This document shows positions 36,404 through 45,191 of a DNA stretch of 64,000 nucleotides, piece by piece. The notes below the pieces were generated by a model that worked only from the letters and a program-made list of their open reading frames with translations, had not been told where the DNA came from and searched no databases. The stretch's first letter is position 1, and each line of letters begins with the position of its first letter. This DNA comes from Ignavibacterium sp. (GTDB taxonomy: Bacteria; Bacteroidota; Ignavibacteria; Ignavibacteriales; Ignavibacteriaceae): assembly GCF_025998815.1 (NCBI RefSeq), contig NZ_AP026678.1, positions 1,550,001-1,614,000 of the forward strand, given 5' to 3'. The position numbers and the translations under genes were made by a program.

Positions 36404-36997
36404 ATGGAATCAACCAATAAAAATTATTATATCAACCAATATGCTGTTGTAGATGAAAATGTAGAAATTGGTGAGGGCACAAAAATCTGGCATTTTTCAC
36501 ATGTTCAGAGTGGAGCAAAAATTGGTAAATACTGTGTACTTGGACAGAACGTAAATGTCGGGAATAATGTTGTAATTGGAAACTACTGTAAGATTCAGAA
36601 CAATGTCTCTGTTTACGAAGGCGTTACCCTTGAGGATTATGTATTCTGCGGACCCTCAATTGTATTTACAAATGTTCGCGACCCCAGAAGTAAATATCCT
36701 CAGGTTGGTTCTAAATTTTATATCAATACACTTGTAAAAGAAGGAGCTTCACTAGGAGCTAATTGCACGATCGTTTGCGGTATTACAATTGGTAGATACG
36801 CTTTCATTGGTGCAGGTGCAGTTGTAACAAAAGATGTTCCGGACTTTGCTCTCGTAGTTGGCAATCCCGCAAAATTAATTGGATGGGTTAGTGAAGCCGG
36901 GAAAAAACTTCACTTTGACAAAGACGGCATTGCATTTTGTGAAAAAAGTAATAAAAAATATAAACTTGAAAATAACAGAGTAATTGAAGTAGAATGA
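36404..36997 (+). CDS. wbpD: UDP-3-amino-GlcNAcA N-acetyltransferase-like (WbpD)
   Basis: Left-handed beta-helix acetyltransferase of 197 residues, the usual WbpD/WlbB length. It shows KIWHFSHVQSGAKIGKYC, LGQNVNVGNNVVIGNYCKIQ, PSIVFTNVRDPRSKYPQ and AGAVVTKDVPDFALVVGNPAK. It acetylates the 3-amino group made by WbpE. It lies 90 nt after the WbpB-like gene and its stop overlaps the next ATG (ATGA). A shorter relative lies at 21.3 kb. Confidence 0.92.
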   Translation: MESTNKNYYINQYAVVDENVEIGEGTKIWHFSHVQSGAKIGKYCVLGQNVNVGNNVVIGNYCKIQNNVSVYEGVTLEDYVFCGPSIVFTNVRDPRSKYPQVGSKFYINTLVKEGASLGANCTIVCGITIGRYAFIGAGAVVTKDVPDFALVVGNPAKLIGWVSEAGKKLHFDKDGIAFCEKSNKKYKLENNRVIEVE

Positions 36998-38244
36998 ACA
37001 GTGACAAATTAAATTCTGAAGTACCTAAAAGAGTCTTGATGATTGCGCAATCATTTTATGATTATGATGCAAGAATTTTAAGACAGGTAGAAACCCTAAA
37101 AAAAAATAATATAAAAGTCGAAATAATTTGCCTGAATTATGAGAATAAACCAGCACACGAAAAAGTTAACGGGGTATTGGTTCATAGAATTATGAATAAA
37201 TTTGATCAGAATAAAATACTGTCCTACATTTTTAACTCAGTAATTTTCCTTATTAAAGCTCTATTATTAAGCCGTCAGTTAAATAAAAGGAATAAGTTTG
37301 ATATAGTCCAAATTCATAATATGCCTGATTATTTGGTTTTTTCTGCTCTTTATTTAAAACTTAAAGGGGTCTACATTATACTGGATATTCACGACCTTAC
37401 AATCGAACTATTTAGAGAAAAATGGGGTGAAATTAAATTTAAATTACTAAAACCTCTTTTACTAATTGGAGAAAGATTAAGTGTCCTTTTTGCCGATGAA
37501 TTGATAACAGTTTCGAATGAATGTAAACAAGTCTTAGAAAAAAGAAACCCTGGTAAAAATATTAGCGTAATAATGAATACCCCTGATTTAAATTATTTCC
37601 CATTTAATAATAAAAATTATTCCGAACCTAATGATAAAATTAATTTAATTTACCATGGGACAATCGCCGAAAGATATGGGATTCATAATTTGATCTATAC
37701 AATAAATGAATTAGTAAAAATTAATAAGAATGTTTACTTAACGATTATTGGAAATATACATACCGAATATGGCTCTAAGTTAAAGACATTAGTTGAAAAA
37801 CTCGGCTTAAATCATAATATTATTTTTGAAAACTCTATTCCCTATCGATATGTATCCGAAAGATTAAAACTCGCTGATTTTGGATTAGTTTTACCAGAAG
37901 TGTCTGATTATACGCATTATGGAATACCAACCAAAGTGTTTGAATATGCAGCTATTGGACTTCCGCAGATAGTTTCAAAGCTATCATCCATACAATCTGT
38001 ATTTCGAAATGAAAGTATCTGCTTAGTTAATCCTCACGATTATGATTTTATATCCAAAAAAATTATTGAGATTTACTTAAACACTGAGTTTAGAAAAAGG
38101 ATGGCACAATGTGCATTTGAAGATTTACAAAAAGTTTCTTTTGAAATAATGCAACAAAAATATTTAAATATTTATGAATCTATTTTCGACAAAAATTCAA
38201 TGAGAAAGAAATTTGTGGAGCAAGGAGAAACATATGTTCAATAG
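36994..38244 (+). CDS. Glycosyltransferase family 4 (GT-B)
   Basis: Cytoplasmic glycosyltransferase of 416 residues. The N-terminal acceptor domain starts with RVLMIAQSFYDYDARILRQ; the donor domain has LIYHGTIAERYGIHNLIY and the GT4 nucleotide-sugar motif region GIPTKVFEYAAIGLPQIVSK. It overlaps wbpD by 4 nt and ends just inside the region that holds the ribosome-binding site of the PIG-L gene. It adds one sugar of the repeat unit; donor and linkage unknown. Confidence 0.88.
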   Translation: MNSDKLNSEVPKRVLMIAQSFYDYDARILRQVETLKKNNIKVEIICLNYENKPAHEKVNGVLVHRIMNKFDQNKILSYIFNSVIFLIKALLLSRQLNKRNKFDIVQIHNMPDYLVFSALYLKLKGVYIILDIHDLTIELFREKWGEIKFKLLKPLLLIGERLSVLFADELITVSNECKQVLEKRNPGKNISVIMNTPDLNYFPFNNKNYSEPNDKINLIYHGTIAERYGIHNLIYTINELVKINKNVYLTIIGNIHTEYGSKLKTLVEKLGLNHNIIFENSIPYRYVSERLKLADFGLVLPEVSDYTHYGIPTKVFEYAAIGLPQIVSKLSSIQSVFRNESICLVNPHDYDFISKKIIEIYLNTEFRKRMAQCAFEDLQKVSFEIMQQKYLNIYESIFDKNSMRKKFVEQGETYVQ

Positions 38245-38860
38245 GATTTTAATTCTTGCACCCCATACTGATGATGGCGAGTTGGGGTGTGGTGGTACAA
38301 TAGCAAAATTTGTTGATGAAGGTAAAGAAGTACATTGTGTTGCATTTTCAATTGCTGAAGATTCCGTCCCTGCTGGGTTCCCAAAAGATGCTTTGCTAAC
38401 TGAGTTTTCTAACGCTATGAAAACGCTTGGGCTTAAAGAACAAAATATTCGAACCTTCCGTTATCGAGTTAGACATTTCACATCATTCAGACAGGACATT
38501 TTGGAGGATATTGTTAAACTCAGAAATGAAATAAATCCTGACCTGGTATTTGTTCCAAGTCCTAATGATATTCATCAGGATCATCAGGTGATAACTGCAG
38601 AAGGTTTAAGGGCATTCAAAAAAATTTCTATTCTTGGCTATGAATTACCTTGGAATAATATCATTTTTGAAACACGGAGTTTTGTAAAGCTTAATAAGAC
38701 ACACATCGCAAAAAAAATAGCTGCATTACAATGTTACAAAACCCAACAGCACCGAAGTTACTTAAACGAACAATTTATTTGGGGGTTAGCTAAAACTCGC
38801 GGTACTCAATTCGAAAGTGATTATGCTGAATCATTTGAAATTTTAAGGATTCTTATCTAA
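38234..38860 (+). CDS. PIG-L/LmbE-family deacetylase
   Basis: Zn-dependent N-deacetylase fold of 208 residues from ATG 38234, which follows AAGGAG; an earlier in-frame start 21 nt upstream has no such site. The metal motif is APHTDDGELGCGG near the N-terminus, with the second His in PSPNDIHQDHQV (about residue 115). It likely removes an acetyl group from an amino sugar, giving a free amine that the neighbouring GNAT or ATP-grasp enzymes could re-acylate. The start lies inside the preceding glycosyltransferase gene (11-nt overlap). Confidence 0.87.
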   Translation: MFNRILILAPHTDDGELGCGGTIAKFVDEGKEVHCVAFSIAEDSVPAGFPKDALLTEFSNAMKTLGLKEQNIRTFRYRVRHFTSFRQDILEDIVKLRNEINPDLVFVPSPNDIHQDHQVITAEGLRAFKKISILGYELPWNNIIFETRSFVKLNKTHIAKKIAALQCYKTQQHRSYLNEQFIWGLAKTRGTQFESDYAESFEILRILI

Positions 38861-39304
38861 ATGGAAAAAATTTTCATTAAACAATTGACTAAAGAAATAT
38901 TAGAAAAAAATATTAACCGGTTTATTGATATTCTTAGCGATATTCCGGATGAATATTGGAAATCAGAGCACTTTTTGTTAGAGTTACCATCTAAATGGAG
39001 TTTTAGTTTATATGCAACGAATAATCTCGAGCAAATAATAGGTTATATTATTGCATCTTACAAGGATTTTTATAATTCAATTCATATAAACAAATTTATG
39101 ATTGATAAAAGATTCAGAGGACAAAATATAGGAACATTAATGTTAGAACATTTTGAAAATAAATGTAAAACAGAGAAAAAAAATCTAATTACATTAAAGG
39201 TAAAAAAAAGTAATTATTCAGCAATATGTTTTTATTTGAAGCACAACTTCAAAATTCATTCAGAACACTCAGATTATTTATTGATGAAAAAAGATTTAGG
39301 TTAA
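38861..39304 (+). CDS. GNAT-family N-acetyltransferase
   Basis: A 147-residue GNAT acetyltransferase. The acetyl-CoA loop is DKRFRGQNIGTLMLEHFE (about residues 85-102), followed by LKVKKSNYSAICFYLKHNFK, the usual last strands. Its ATG directly abuts the PIG-L stop, so a deacetylation/re-acylation pair is plausible. Acceptor unknown. Confidence 0.85.
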   Translation: MEKIFIKQLTKEILEKNINRFIDILSDIPDEYWKSEHFLLELPSKWSFSLYATNNLEQIIGYIIASYKDFYNSIHINKFMIDKRFRGQNIGTLMLEHFENKCKTEKKNLITLKVKKSNYSAICFYLKHNFKIHSEHSDYLLMKKDLG

Positions 39305-39307
39305 AGT

Positions 39308-39985
39308 ATGATTGTCGCTATTCATCAACCGAATTATCTTCCTTGGTTAGGATTTTTTCATAAAATGGCTAATAGTGATGTTTTTGTTCTTTTAGATAAC
39401 GTAAAGCACTCTAAGAGTTCATTTACACATAGAAACAAAATTAAAGTAAATAACAAAGAATTCTTACTCTCTGTACCGCTCAAAAACAAAGAGAGTTTAA
39501 TAAATGAATTAATTTTGGCTGACCCTGTGAATAATTTACAAAAGCACTGGCGACTAATTCAGAATGGTTATAGTAAGTCTTACTACTGGAACACCTATTT
39601 TGAGGAATTAAAATTAATTTATAATGGGAATTGGGATAGACTTATGGACTTAAATATTGCCTTAATAAATTTTATTAAAAACCAATTAGGAATAAAAACC
39701 AAAATAGTTTTAGCATCGGAATTAAAAGATATATCAGGAGAAGGTAGTGATAGAAATTTATCTATTTGTAAAACCCTGGGAGCGGATGTTTATCTCTCTG
39801 GAAACGGTGCCAAATCATATAATGATGATCAATCATTTTATGATGCGGGAATAGAAATCAGATATAACAACTTTAATCATCCTATGTATCCACAAATTGG
39901 GGATTCATTTATACCCAACTTAGCAGCAATAGACCTTTTGTATAATTGCGGCCCTAGTAGCAGAAGTATATTGCTTAATGGTTAA
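39308..39985 (+). CDS. WbqC-family protein
   Basis: A 225-residue member of the WbqC-like family, often found in O-antigen and glycan clusters. The start IVAIHQPNYLPWLGFFHKM is diagnostic; further conserved parts are SSFTHRNKIK, FLLSVPLK and NFNHPMYPQIG. Its biochemical role is not settled; relatives are linked to modification of amino sugars. It lies 3 nt after the GNAT gene and 4 nt before a glycosyltransferase. Confidence 0.9.
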   Translation: MIVAIHQPNYLPWLGFFHKMANSDVFVLLDNVKHSKSSFTHRNKIKVNNKEFLLSVPLKNKESLINELILADPVNNLQKHWRLIQNGYSKSYYWNTYFEELKLIYNGNWDRLMDLNIALINFIKNQLGIKTKIVLASELKDISGEGSDRNLSICKTLGADVYLSGNGAKSYNDDQSFYDAGIEIRYNNFNHPMYPQIGDSFIPNLAAIDLLYNCGPSSRSILLNG

Positions 39986-39989
39986 ATAA

Positions 39990-40997
39990 ATGATTGGGAA
40001 AAAAGTTTACATAAGCTGGACAGATTTTAATTGGCATGCTTATTTACAGGCAAAAACGTTTAATTCTGAAATTAAATTTATTAGTTCATTTAAAAAAATA
40101 AAGACTGATAGAAATAAATTATTAAAATTCTTAGTATATATTAAAAAGTCGTATAAAAGCCTCTATATTATCTTCAAAGTCAAACCTTTACTTTTGTTTA
40201 CAGAAGACCCTCCTCCAATTTCTAGTATCATCGCAATAATTTTCAGACCATTATTAAAGTATAAATTTGTTATAGATGCTCATAATGGTGCATTTGAAAA
40301 TCCTATGATTAGCATACCTGGTCATAAACTAGCTATGAAAAAAGCCGATGCAATATTAGTTCACAATAATCCTTTAAAGTATTTAGTGGAAAATGACAAG
40401 CGATTCAAAGATTGTAAATTTTTTACACTTAACGACCCAATACCCGAAATTCCTTATTATAAATCTGATGATAATAAAAACTATTTATTGGCTGTTACAA
40501 CATTTCATGGTGATGAACCGATTGAAATTGTGCTGGAAGGTATAATGGAATTTCTTAAGCAAAACCCTAATACTGAAATTGAATTCCGTGTTACTGGAAA
40601 TTACAATAAAAAAATCCGCCTGTTTGAACAATTTAAACATCCTAAAATAATTTTTCTCGGTTTTGTTGATCAGAAAGTTTATCATCAGCAGCTTGTAAAT
40701 TCACTTGGTGTTATATCCTATTCAGTGAGGGAAAGAGTTCAGCAATTCGCACTTATGGAAGCTTTAGGTGCTGGTGTTCCATTTATTTCTAATAAAAATC
40801 TTACTAATCTGGAGTTATTTGATAATAAAATGGTTCTTACAGAAATTACTCCTGATGCAATAGCCGAAGGAATTCAAAAATTTTTGCTTTCCAGAGAAGC
40901 ACTGTTAAGTAATATAAATTCACTCAAGTACAATTTGTCTGCAAAAAGAGCTGAAGACCTTGCTAAAATAAAAAAACATCTCGGTATTTTAGATTAG
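39990..40997 (+). CDS. Glycosyltransferase (GT4-like)
   Basis: A 335-residue GT-B enzyme. KVYISWTDFNWHAYLQAKTF starts the acceptor domain; VIDAHNGAFENPM, KIIFLGFVDQKVYHQQLV and FALMEALGAGVPFISNKN are donor-domain motifs. The EALGAGVP segment is the family's nucleotide-sugar loop. No membrane segment is seen. It is within a run of genes with 3-5 nt spacing. Confidence 0.85.
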   Translation: MIGKKVYISWTDFNWHAYLQAKTFNSEIKFISSFKKIKTDRNKLLKFLVYIKKSYKSLYIIFKVKPLLLFTEDPPPISSIIAIIFRPLLKYKFVIDAHNGAFENPMISIPGHKLAMKKADAILVHNNPLKYLVENDKRFKDCKFFTLNDPIPEIPYYKSDDNKNYLLAVTTFHGDEPIEIVLEGIMEFLKQNPNTEIEFRVTGNYNKKIRLFEQFKHPKIIFLGFVDQKVYHQQLVNSLGVISYSVRERVQQFALMEALGAGVPFISNKNLTNLELFDNKMVLTEITPDAIAEGIQKFLLSREALLSNINSLKYNLSAKRAEDLAKIKKHLGILD

Positions 40998-41001
40998 TCA
41001 A

Positions 41002-41988
41002 ATGGCATCAAACTATCCACTTGTTTCAATTTGCATCCCGGCTTTTAACGCCGGAAGATGGATTAGTCATACAATTGAATCTGCTATTAATCAGACCTGG
41101 CAGAACAAAGAAATCATTATTGTGGATGATGGATCAACTGACAATACCTGGAATATAATTCAGAGCTTTGTTGATAAATACCCTAATATTATTAAATCAT
41201 TCGTTCAGCAGAACAGAGGGGCTTGTGCTGCCCGAAATTTCGCACTAGAAAAATCTAATGGACAATATATTCAATGGTTGGATGCAGATGATATTCTTCA
41301 TCCTCAAAAGATTGAAAATCAGATGAAGTATGCAATTGAGTTGGTTAATCCGAATGTTCTGTTTTGTGGGTCTTATGGGATATTCAGAAAAAACCCTGAT
41401 AAATCTATCATTATTCAGGACGAACTTTCAAGAGATTTAAAACCCATAGAGTGGATGATAACCTTTCTTGGTAAAGTACTAATGACTCAACCGGGAATCT
41501 GGCTTATTCACAGGCAGTTAGCTGAAAAAGCCGGCCCCTGGGATGAATCATTGATCAGAAATCAGGACGGTGAATATATATTTCGTCTCGTTTCAAAATC
41601 TGGTTTTGTTAAATTTACCCCTGACTCTAAATTGTATTATAGAAAAGCTGCTAGTAATAGTATTAGTTCAAATTATTCAGCAGAAGCTATAAACTCCTTA
41701 TTTAATTCAATCAATAAGTGTATAAAAATTATTTCAGAAACTGAGAAAAGCCCCCGAACAGACAGAGCCATTAGATATGTGTTAAATATTTTTATATCTA
41801 AATATTTTTATACACAATCAGAATCTGTTGAAAAAGCAATAAATTTACTGAAATATTATGGAGGGGATTTTAAAGGACCACAAGAATCGGCATTATTTAG
41901 TATAATAAAAATATTTATTGGTACTAAAAACGCATTAAAGTTAAAATCACTGTGGGGTACTTTTAAATATAGGACACAACTAAAATGA
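41002..41988 (+). CDS. Glycosyltransferase family 2 (GT-A), paralogue of the 53.0-kb gene
   Basis: A 328-residue GT2 enzyme: VSICIPAFNAGRWISHTIES, IIIVDDGSTDNTW and the DxD metal site in QWLDADDILHP. The acceptor region includes GPWDESLIRNQDGEYIFRL. It is clearly related along its length to the gene at 52999-53994 (shared QNRGACAARN/ENKGACSARN and NQDGEY), so the two may add similar residues. Confidence 0.9.
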   Translation: MASNYPLVSICIPAFNAGRWISHTIESAINQTWQNKEIIIVDDGSTDNTWNIIQSFVDKYPNIIKSFVQQNRGACAARNFALEKSNGQYIQWLDADDILHPQKIENQMKYAIELVNPNVLFCGSYGIFRKNPDKSIIIQDELSRDLKPIEWMITFLGKVLMTQPGIWLIHRQLAEKAGPWDESLIRNQDGEYIFRLVSKSGFVKFTPDSKLYYRKAASNSISSNYSAEAINSLFNSINKCIKIISETEKSPRTDRAIRYVLNIFISKYFYTQSESVEKAINLLKYYGGDFKGPQESALFSIIKIFIGTKNALKLKSLWGTFKYRTQLK

Positions 41989-42911
41989 CTATATCGGATT
42001 TTTCAAAAAATAAAGTAATTACACTTATCTCTGTCTGTATTGCAACCTTCAAAAGACAACTTTTACTTGAGCAGTTACTGGAAAGTTTATCTAAACTTTT
42101 AATACCAGAAAATACTGAAATTGAAATTATTATTGTTGATAATGATAAAGATCGCTCGGCTGAAAATGTAGTTCAGAAATTTAAAACTCTTACAAATTTT
42201 CAAGTTAGTTATTTTGTTCAACCCATAAAAAATATTAGTATAACAAGAAATAAAGCACTTGAAAATGCAAAGGGCAATTTGATTGCTTTTATTGATGACG
42301 ACGAAACCGCCGATGAAAAATGGCTCTATAACCTTTATAATTGCCTTAAAAATTATAATTCAGATGGTGTTTTTGGATTGGTGGTTCCGAGATTTGAAGA
42401 AGGTATAAACGACAAATTTAAGAAAAGAGAATACTTTTTCAGTAATATGGGTGTTACCGGAACAGAAGCAAAATATATGTTTGCTGGAAGTGTTCTATTT
42501 AAATCAGAATTAGTTAAAAAGAACAAAATCTTTTTTGATCCGGAATATGGTATTACAGGAGGCGAAGACTCAGATTTCTTTAACCGGTTAAAGCAGCATG
42601 GGGCAAGATTTATCAATTGCCGGGAAGCAATTTCTTATGAATTCATTAGCAAAGAAAGAACTACGAGAAAATTTTTTTATAACAGATTTATAAGAGGCGG
42701 ACAAACTTATGCAAGAAATTTCATTAAACATAAAGGTGAATTTTTCATTGGCATTCTGATACCAAAAGCATTCGCGAAGATTCTTATAGGAACAGCATTA
42801 CTTCTCCCAGGGTTTTTTCATACAAAATTCGGAATTAAATCTTTAAGTTTATTAGGCAGTGGTATAGGGGAAATCAGAGGTTCTTTGGGATTTTACAAGA
42901 ATATTCATTGA
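41985..42911 (+). CDS. Glycosyltransferase family 2 (GT-A)
   Basis: A 308-residue GT2 enzyme with ISVCIATFKRQLLLEQLLES, IEIIIVDNDKDRSAENV and the DDDE metal site (LIAFIDDDETADEKWL). GGEDSDFFNRLKQHGARF is the usual acceptor-domain motif. Its ATG overlaps the previous stop (ATGA). A hydrophobic stretch near residues 260-280 may associate with the membrane. Confidence 0.9.
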   Translation: MTISDFSKNKVITLISVCIATFKRQLLLEQLLESLSKLLIPENTEIEIIIVDNDKDRSAENVVQKFKTLTNFQVSYFVQPIKNISITRNKALENAKGNLIAFIDDDETADEKWLYNLYNCLKNYNSDGVFGLVVPRFEEGINDKFKKREYFFSNMGVTGTEAKYMFAGSVLFKSELVKKNKIFFDPEYGITGGEDSDFFNRLKQHGARFINCREAISYEFISKERTTRKFFYNRFIRGGQTYARNFIKHKGEFFIGILIPKAFAKILIGTALLLPGFFHTKFGIKSLSLLGSGIGEIRGSLGFYKNIH

Positions 42912-42927
42912 ATAAAGAAGGATAATC

Positions 42928-43911
42928 ATGGATTTAAAGCAACTTATCAGAAACTTCATAATATTTTGGGGACCTGCACTTGAAATTCTTTTGTTTCCGT
43001 TTACCATAATTAGTTCTTTATGGATGAGGTACATAAGAGAATGTGGAACTGAAAGAATGCCTGTTAGTAAATTTTTATTCAATACTATAGGGGTTTTCCC
43101 AATAAAAGATCATTACTATGAGCCACACTTCAATTCAAAAAAAATTATTGGTTCATTGCATAACAGGGCTTTGCCGGGAATCGACTTAAATACCGATGAG
43201 CAGATTAAACTGCTATCTGATTTTAATTACTCTGACGAACTCAGCTTATTCCCTTTTGAGAAAAGATCTGACAACGAATTTTATTTTAATAATCCAAGGT
43301 TTACTGTAGGAGATGCAGAGATTCTTTATAGTCTCATCAGATACTTTAAACCAAAACGGGTTATAGAAATCGGTAGTGGCATGTCAACTCTGATAGCATC
43401 AGCAGCAATTGAGAAAAATAGTTATGAAAATTCAAAATATTTGTGTGAACATATCTGTATAGAACCCTACCCCAGGAGATGGTTACGAAATAAAAAAAAT
43501 ATTAACCTAATAGAAAAAAATCTGGAAACAGTAGATAAAAGCATTTTCGAAAATCTGGAAGAGAATGACATATTGTTTATTGATTCAACTCATATGATAA
43601 AACCTCAGGGGGATGTGCTTACTGAGTATCTTGAGATTTTACCTGTCATTGCTAAAAATGTAATTATTCACATACACGACATTTTTACTCCTAAAAATTA
43701 TCCCGATGATTGGATACTTAAATCCGTTTCATTCTGGAATGAACAATATATGGTTGAGGCGATTCTATCTCATTCCGACAGATTTAAAATAATTCTGGCT
43801 TTGAATCATCTCTATCACATAAATAAAGAATTACTGGAAAGCCGGTGCCCTGCACTGAAAAACAACTTTACTAAAGAACCCCGGTCACTCTGGTTGAGAA
43901 AAATAAAGTAG
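42928..43911 (+). CDS. SAM-dependent methyltransferase (class I)
   Basis: A 327-residue protein with the class I SAM motif RVIEIGSGMSTLIASAA (about residues 144-160) and DILFIDSTHMIKPQGD as motif III-like acidic loop, followed by IIHIHDIFTPKNYP. The N-terminus has a hydrophobic segment (IIFWGPALEILLFPFTIISS). A strong AAGGA site precedes the ATG. It probably O-methylates a sugar of the repeat unit; the target is unknown. Confidence 0.82.
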   Translation: MDLKQLIRNFIIFWGPALEILLFPFTIISSLWMRYIRECGTERMPVSKFLFNTIGVFPIKDHYYEPHFNSKKIIGSLHNRALPGIDLNTDEQIKLLSDFNYSDELSLFPFEKRSDNEFYFNNPRFTVGDAEILYSLIRYFKPKRVIEIGSGMSTLIASAAIEKNSYENSKYLCEHICIEPYPRRWLRNKKNINLIEKNLETVDKSIFENLEENDILFIDSTHMIKPQGDVLTEYLEILPVIAKNVIIHIHDIFTPKNYPDDWILKSVSFWNEQYMVEAILSHSDRFKIILALNHLYHINKELLESRCPALKNNFTKEPRSLWLRKIK

Positions 43912-43920
43912 AATTTTGCG

Positions 43921-45165
43921 ATGTCTGTCAGAAATATTTTATATAACTTACTTGAATACAAAACTATTGCTTTATTCAATTTCGCAGTTTTAGTTTTCGT
44001 ATCCTTTTTTGGAACATCACCCCCTTTTCGGTATGAACGCTCAGAATTCGGTTCCACTAACCCTGTTAATCAGATAGTTTACACCTCACTTTTTTTGTCT
44101 TCTCTCATTATTGTAATAATGAAAAGAGAAGCTGTATTCGAATTTGTCAGGAAAGAGAGGTATCTTACAATTTTCATTTTATATTGTGTTTTAAGTGCAA
44201 TATGGGCAGACTATCCGGCGATTTCTTTCCGTAGATCGTTCCAGCTTTTCACAGTTTTTCAGGTAGTACTTACATCACTTATCCTTATTAAATTCGAAAA
44301 ACAATTGAATGTAATAAAAGTAATAATTACTCTTTACACAATAATATCGGCAATTTCAATTGCTGTTGTGCCTGAAGCTATTGACCCTGTTTTTAATTCT
44401 CCCAGGGGTTTAACTCTTCAGAAAAATTCCTTCGGACAAATTTTTGTCCTGATTTTTTTACTCTACCTCATACTTAATCAGTTCAGTAAAGACTCCCTGA
44501 ATAAAGTTATTACTATGGGTGGACTTATAGTTTCGGCTATGTTTATTATTACTTCTTTAAGCACAACTGCATTGGTTACTTTGCTTTACATTTTAGCTTT
44601 ACTCTTAATTTTCAAAGTTGATATATTTTTTAAAGATATTCGGATAGGAAGGGCATTTTCCGGGATTCTTCTTTTTTTTCTTATTGTTTTTGCAATATTG
44701 TTTTCTTTCAATTCGGATTTTCTGGAGATTGTGGTATCTCAATACTTCGGCAAAGATCTCACATTTACCGGCAGAACAGAAAAATGGGAAGGTATGCTTT
44801 ATCATATCTCAAACCATTTCTGGTTTGGATGTGGTTATGATTCATTCTGGGATGTGCCTGGTAACCTTAATGCTTTTTTTGAAATAGGAAACACAGCACA
44901 TAACGGGTTCATTGAAATATTTAATGAACTGGGTTTTGTGGGTTTTAGTTCGATGGCCGCTGTTTTTGTTGCACACTTTTACAGGGCGGTCAAATCTAAT
45001 ACAGTGTTCAACATTGTTGCACTGATTGCAATTTTATTATTAAACTTTACTGAAAGTGCTTTGTTCAGAGGCAGAGGCGGTTTATCTTTTGTGTTGATTT
45101 GGATTTTATTATTCAACTCCCTTGAATATTTCATATATAAAAATAAATTTATAATTAAACAATAA
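43921..45165 (+). CDS. O-antigen polymerase/ligase-family membrane protein (Wzy-like)
   Basis: A 414-residue membrane protein with about 10-12 hydrophobic segments. The Wzy_C family signature is visible as TFTGRTEKWEGMLYHISNH, then GCGYDSFW and NTAHNGFIEIFNELGFVG, the periplasmic loop that is typical of polymerases and ligases. In this locus it is the likely Wzy polymerase that links repeat units in the periplasm. It follows the methyltransferase by 9 nt. Confidence 0.88.
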   Translation: MSVRNILYNLLEYKTIALFNFAVLVFVSFFGTSPPFRYERSEFGSTNPVNQIVYTSLFLSSLIIVIMKREAVFEFVRKERYLTIFILYCVLSAIWADYPAISFRRSFQLFTVFQVVLTSLILIKFEKQLNVIKVIITLYTIISAISIAVVPEAIDPVFNSPRGLTLQKNSFGQIFVLIFLLYLILNQFSKDSLNKVITMGGLIVSAMFIITSLSTTALVTLLYILALLLIFKVDIFFKDIRIGRAFSGILLFFLIVFAILFSFNSDFLEIVVSQYFGKDLTFTGRTEKWEGMLYHISNHFWFGCGYDSFWDVPGNLNAFFEIGNTAHNGFIEIFNELGFVGFSSMAAVFVAHFYRAVKSNTVFNIVALIAILLLNFTESALFRGRGGLSFVLIWILLFNSLEYFIYKNKFIIKQ

Positions 45166-45191
45166 TTTGTCAAAAAATCTCAAGAGTTTTG

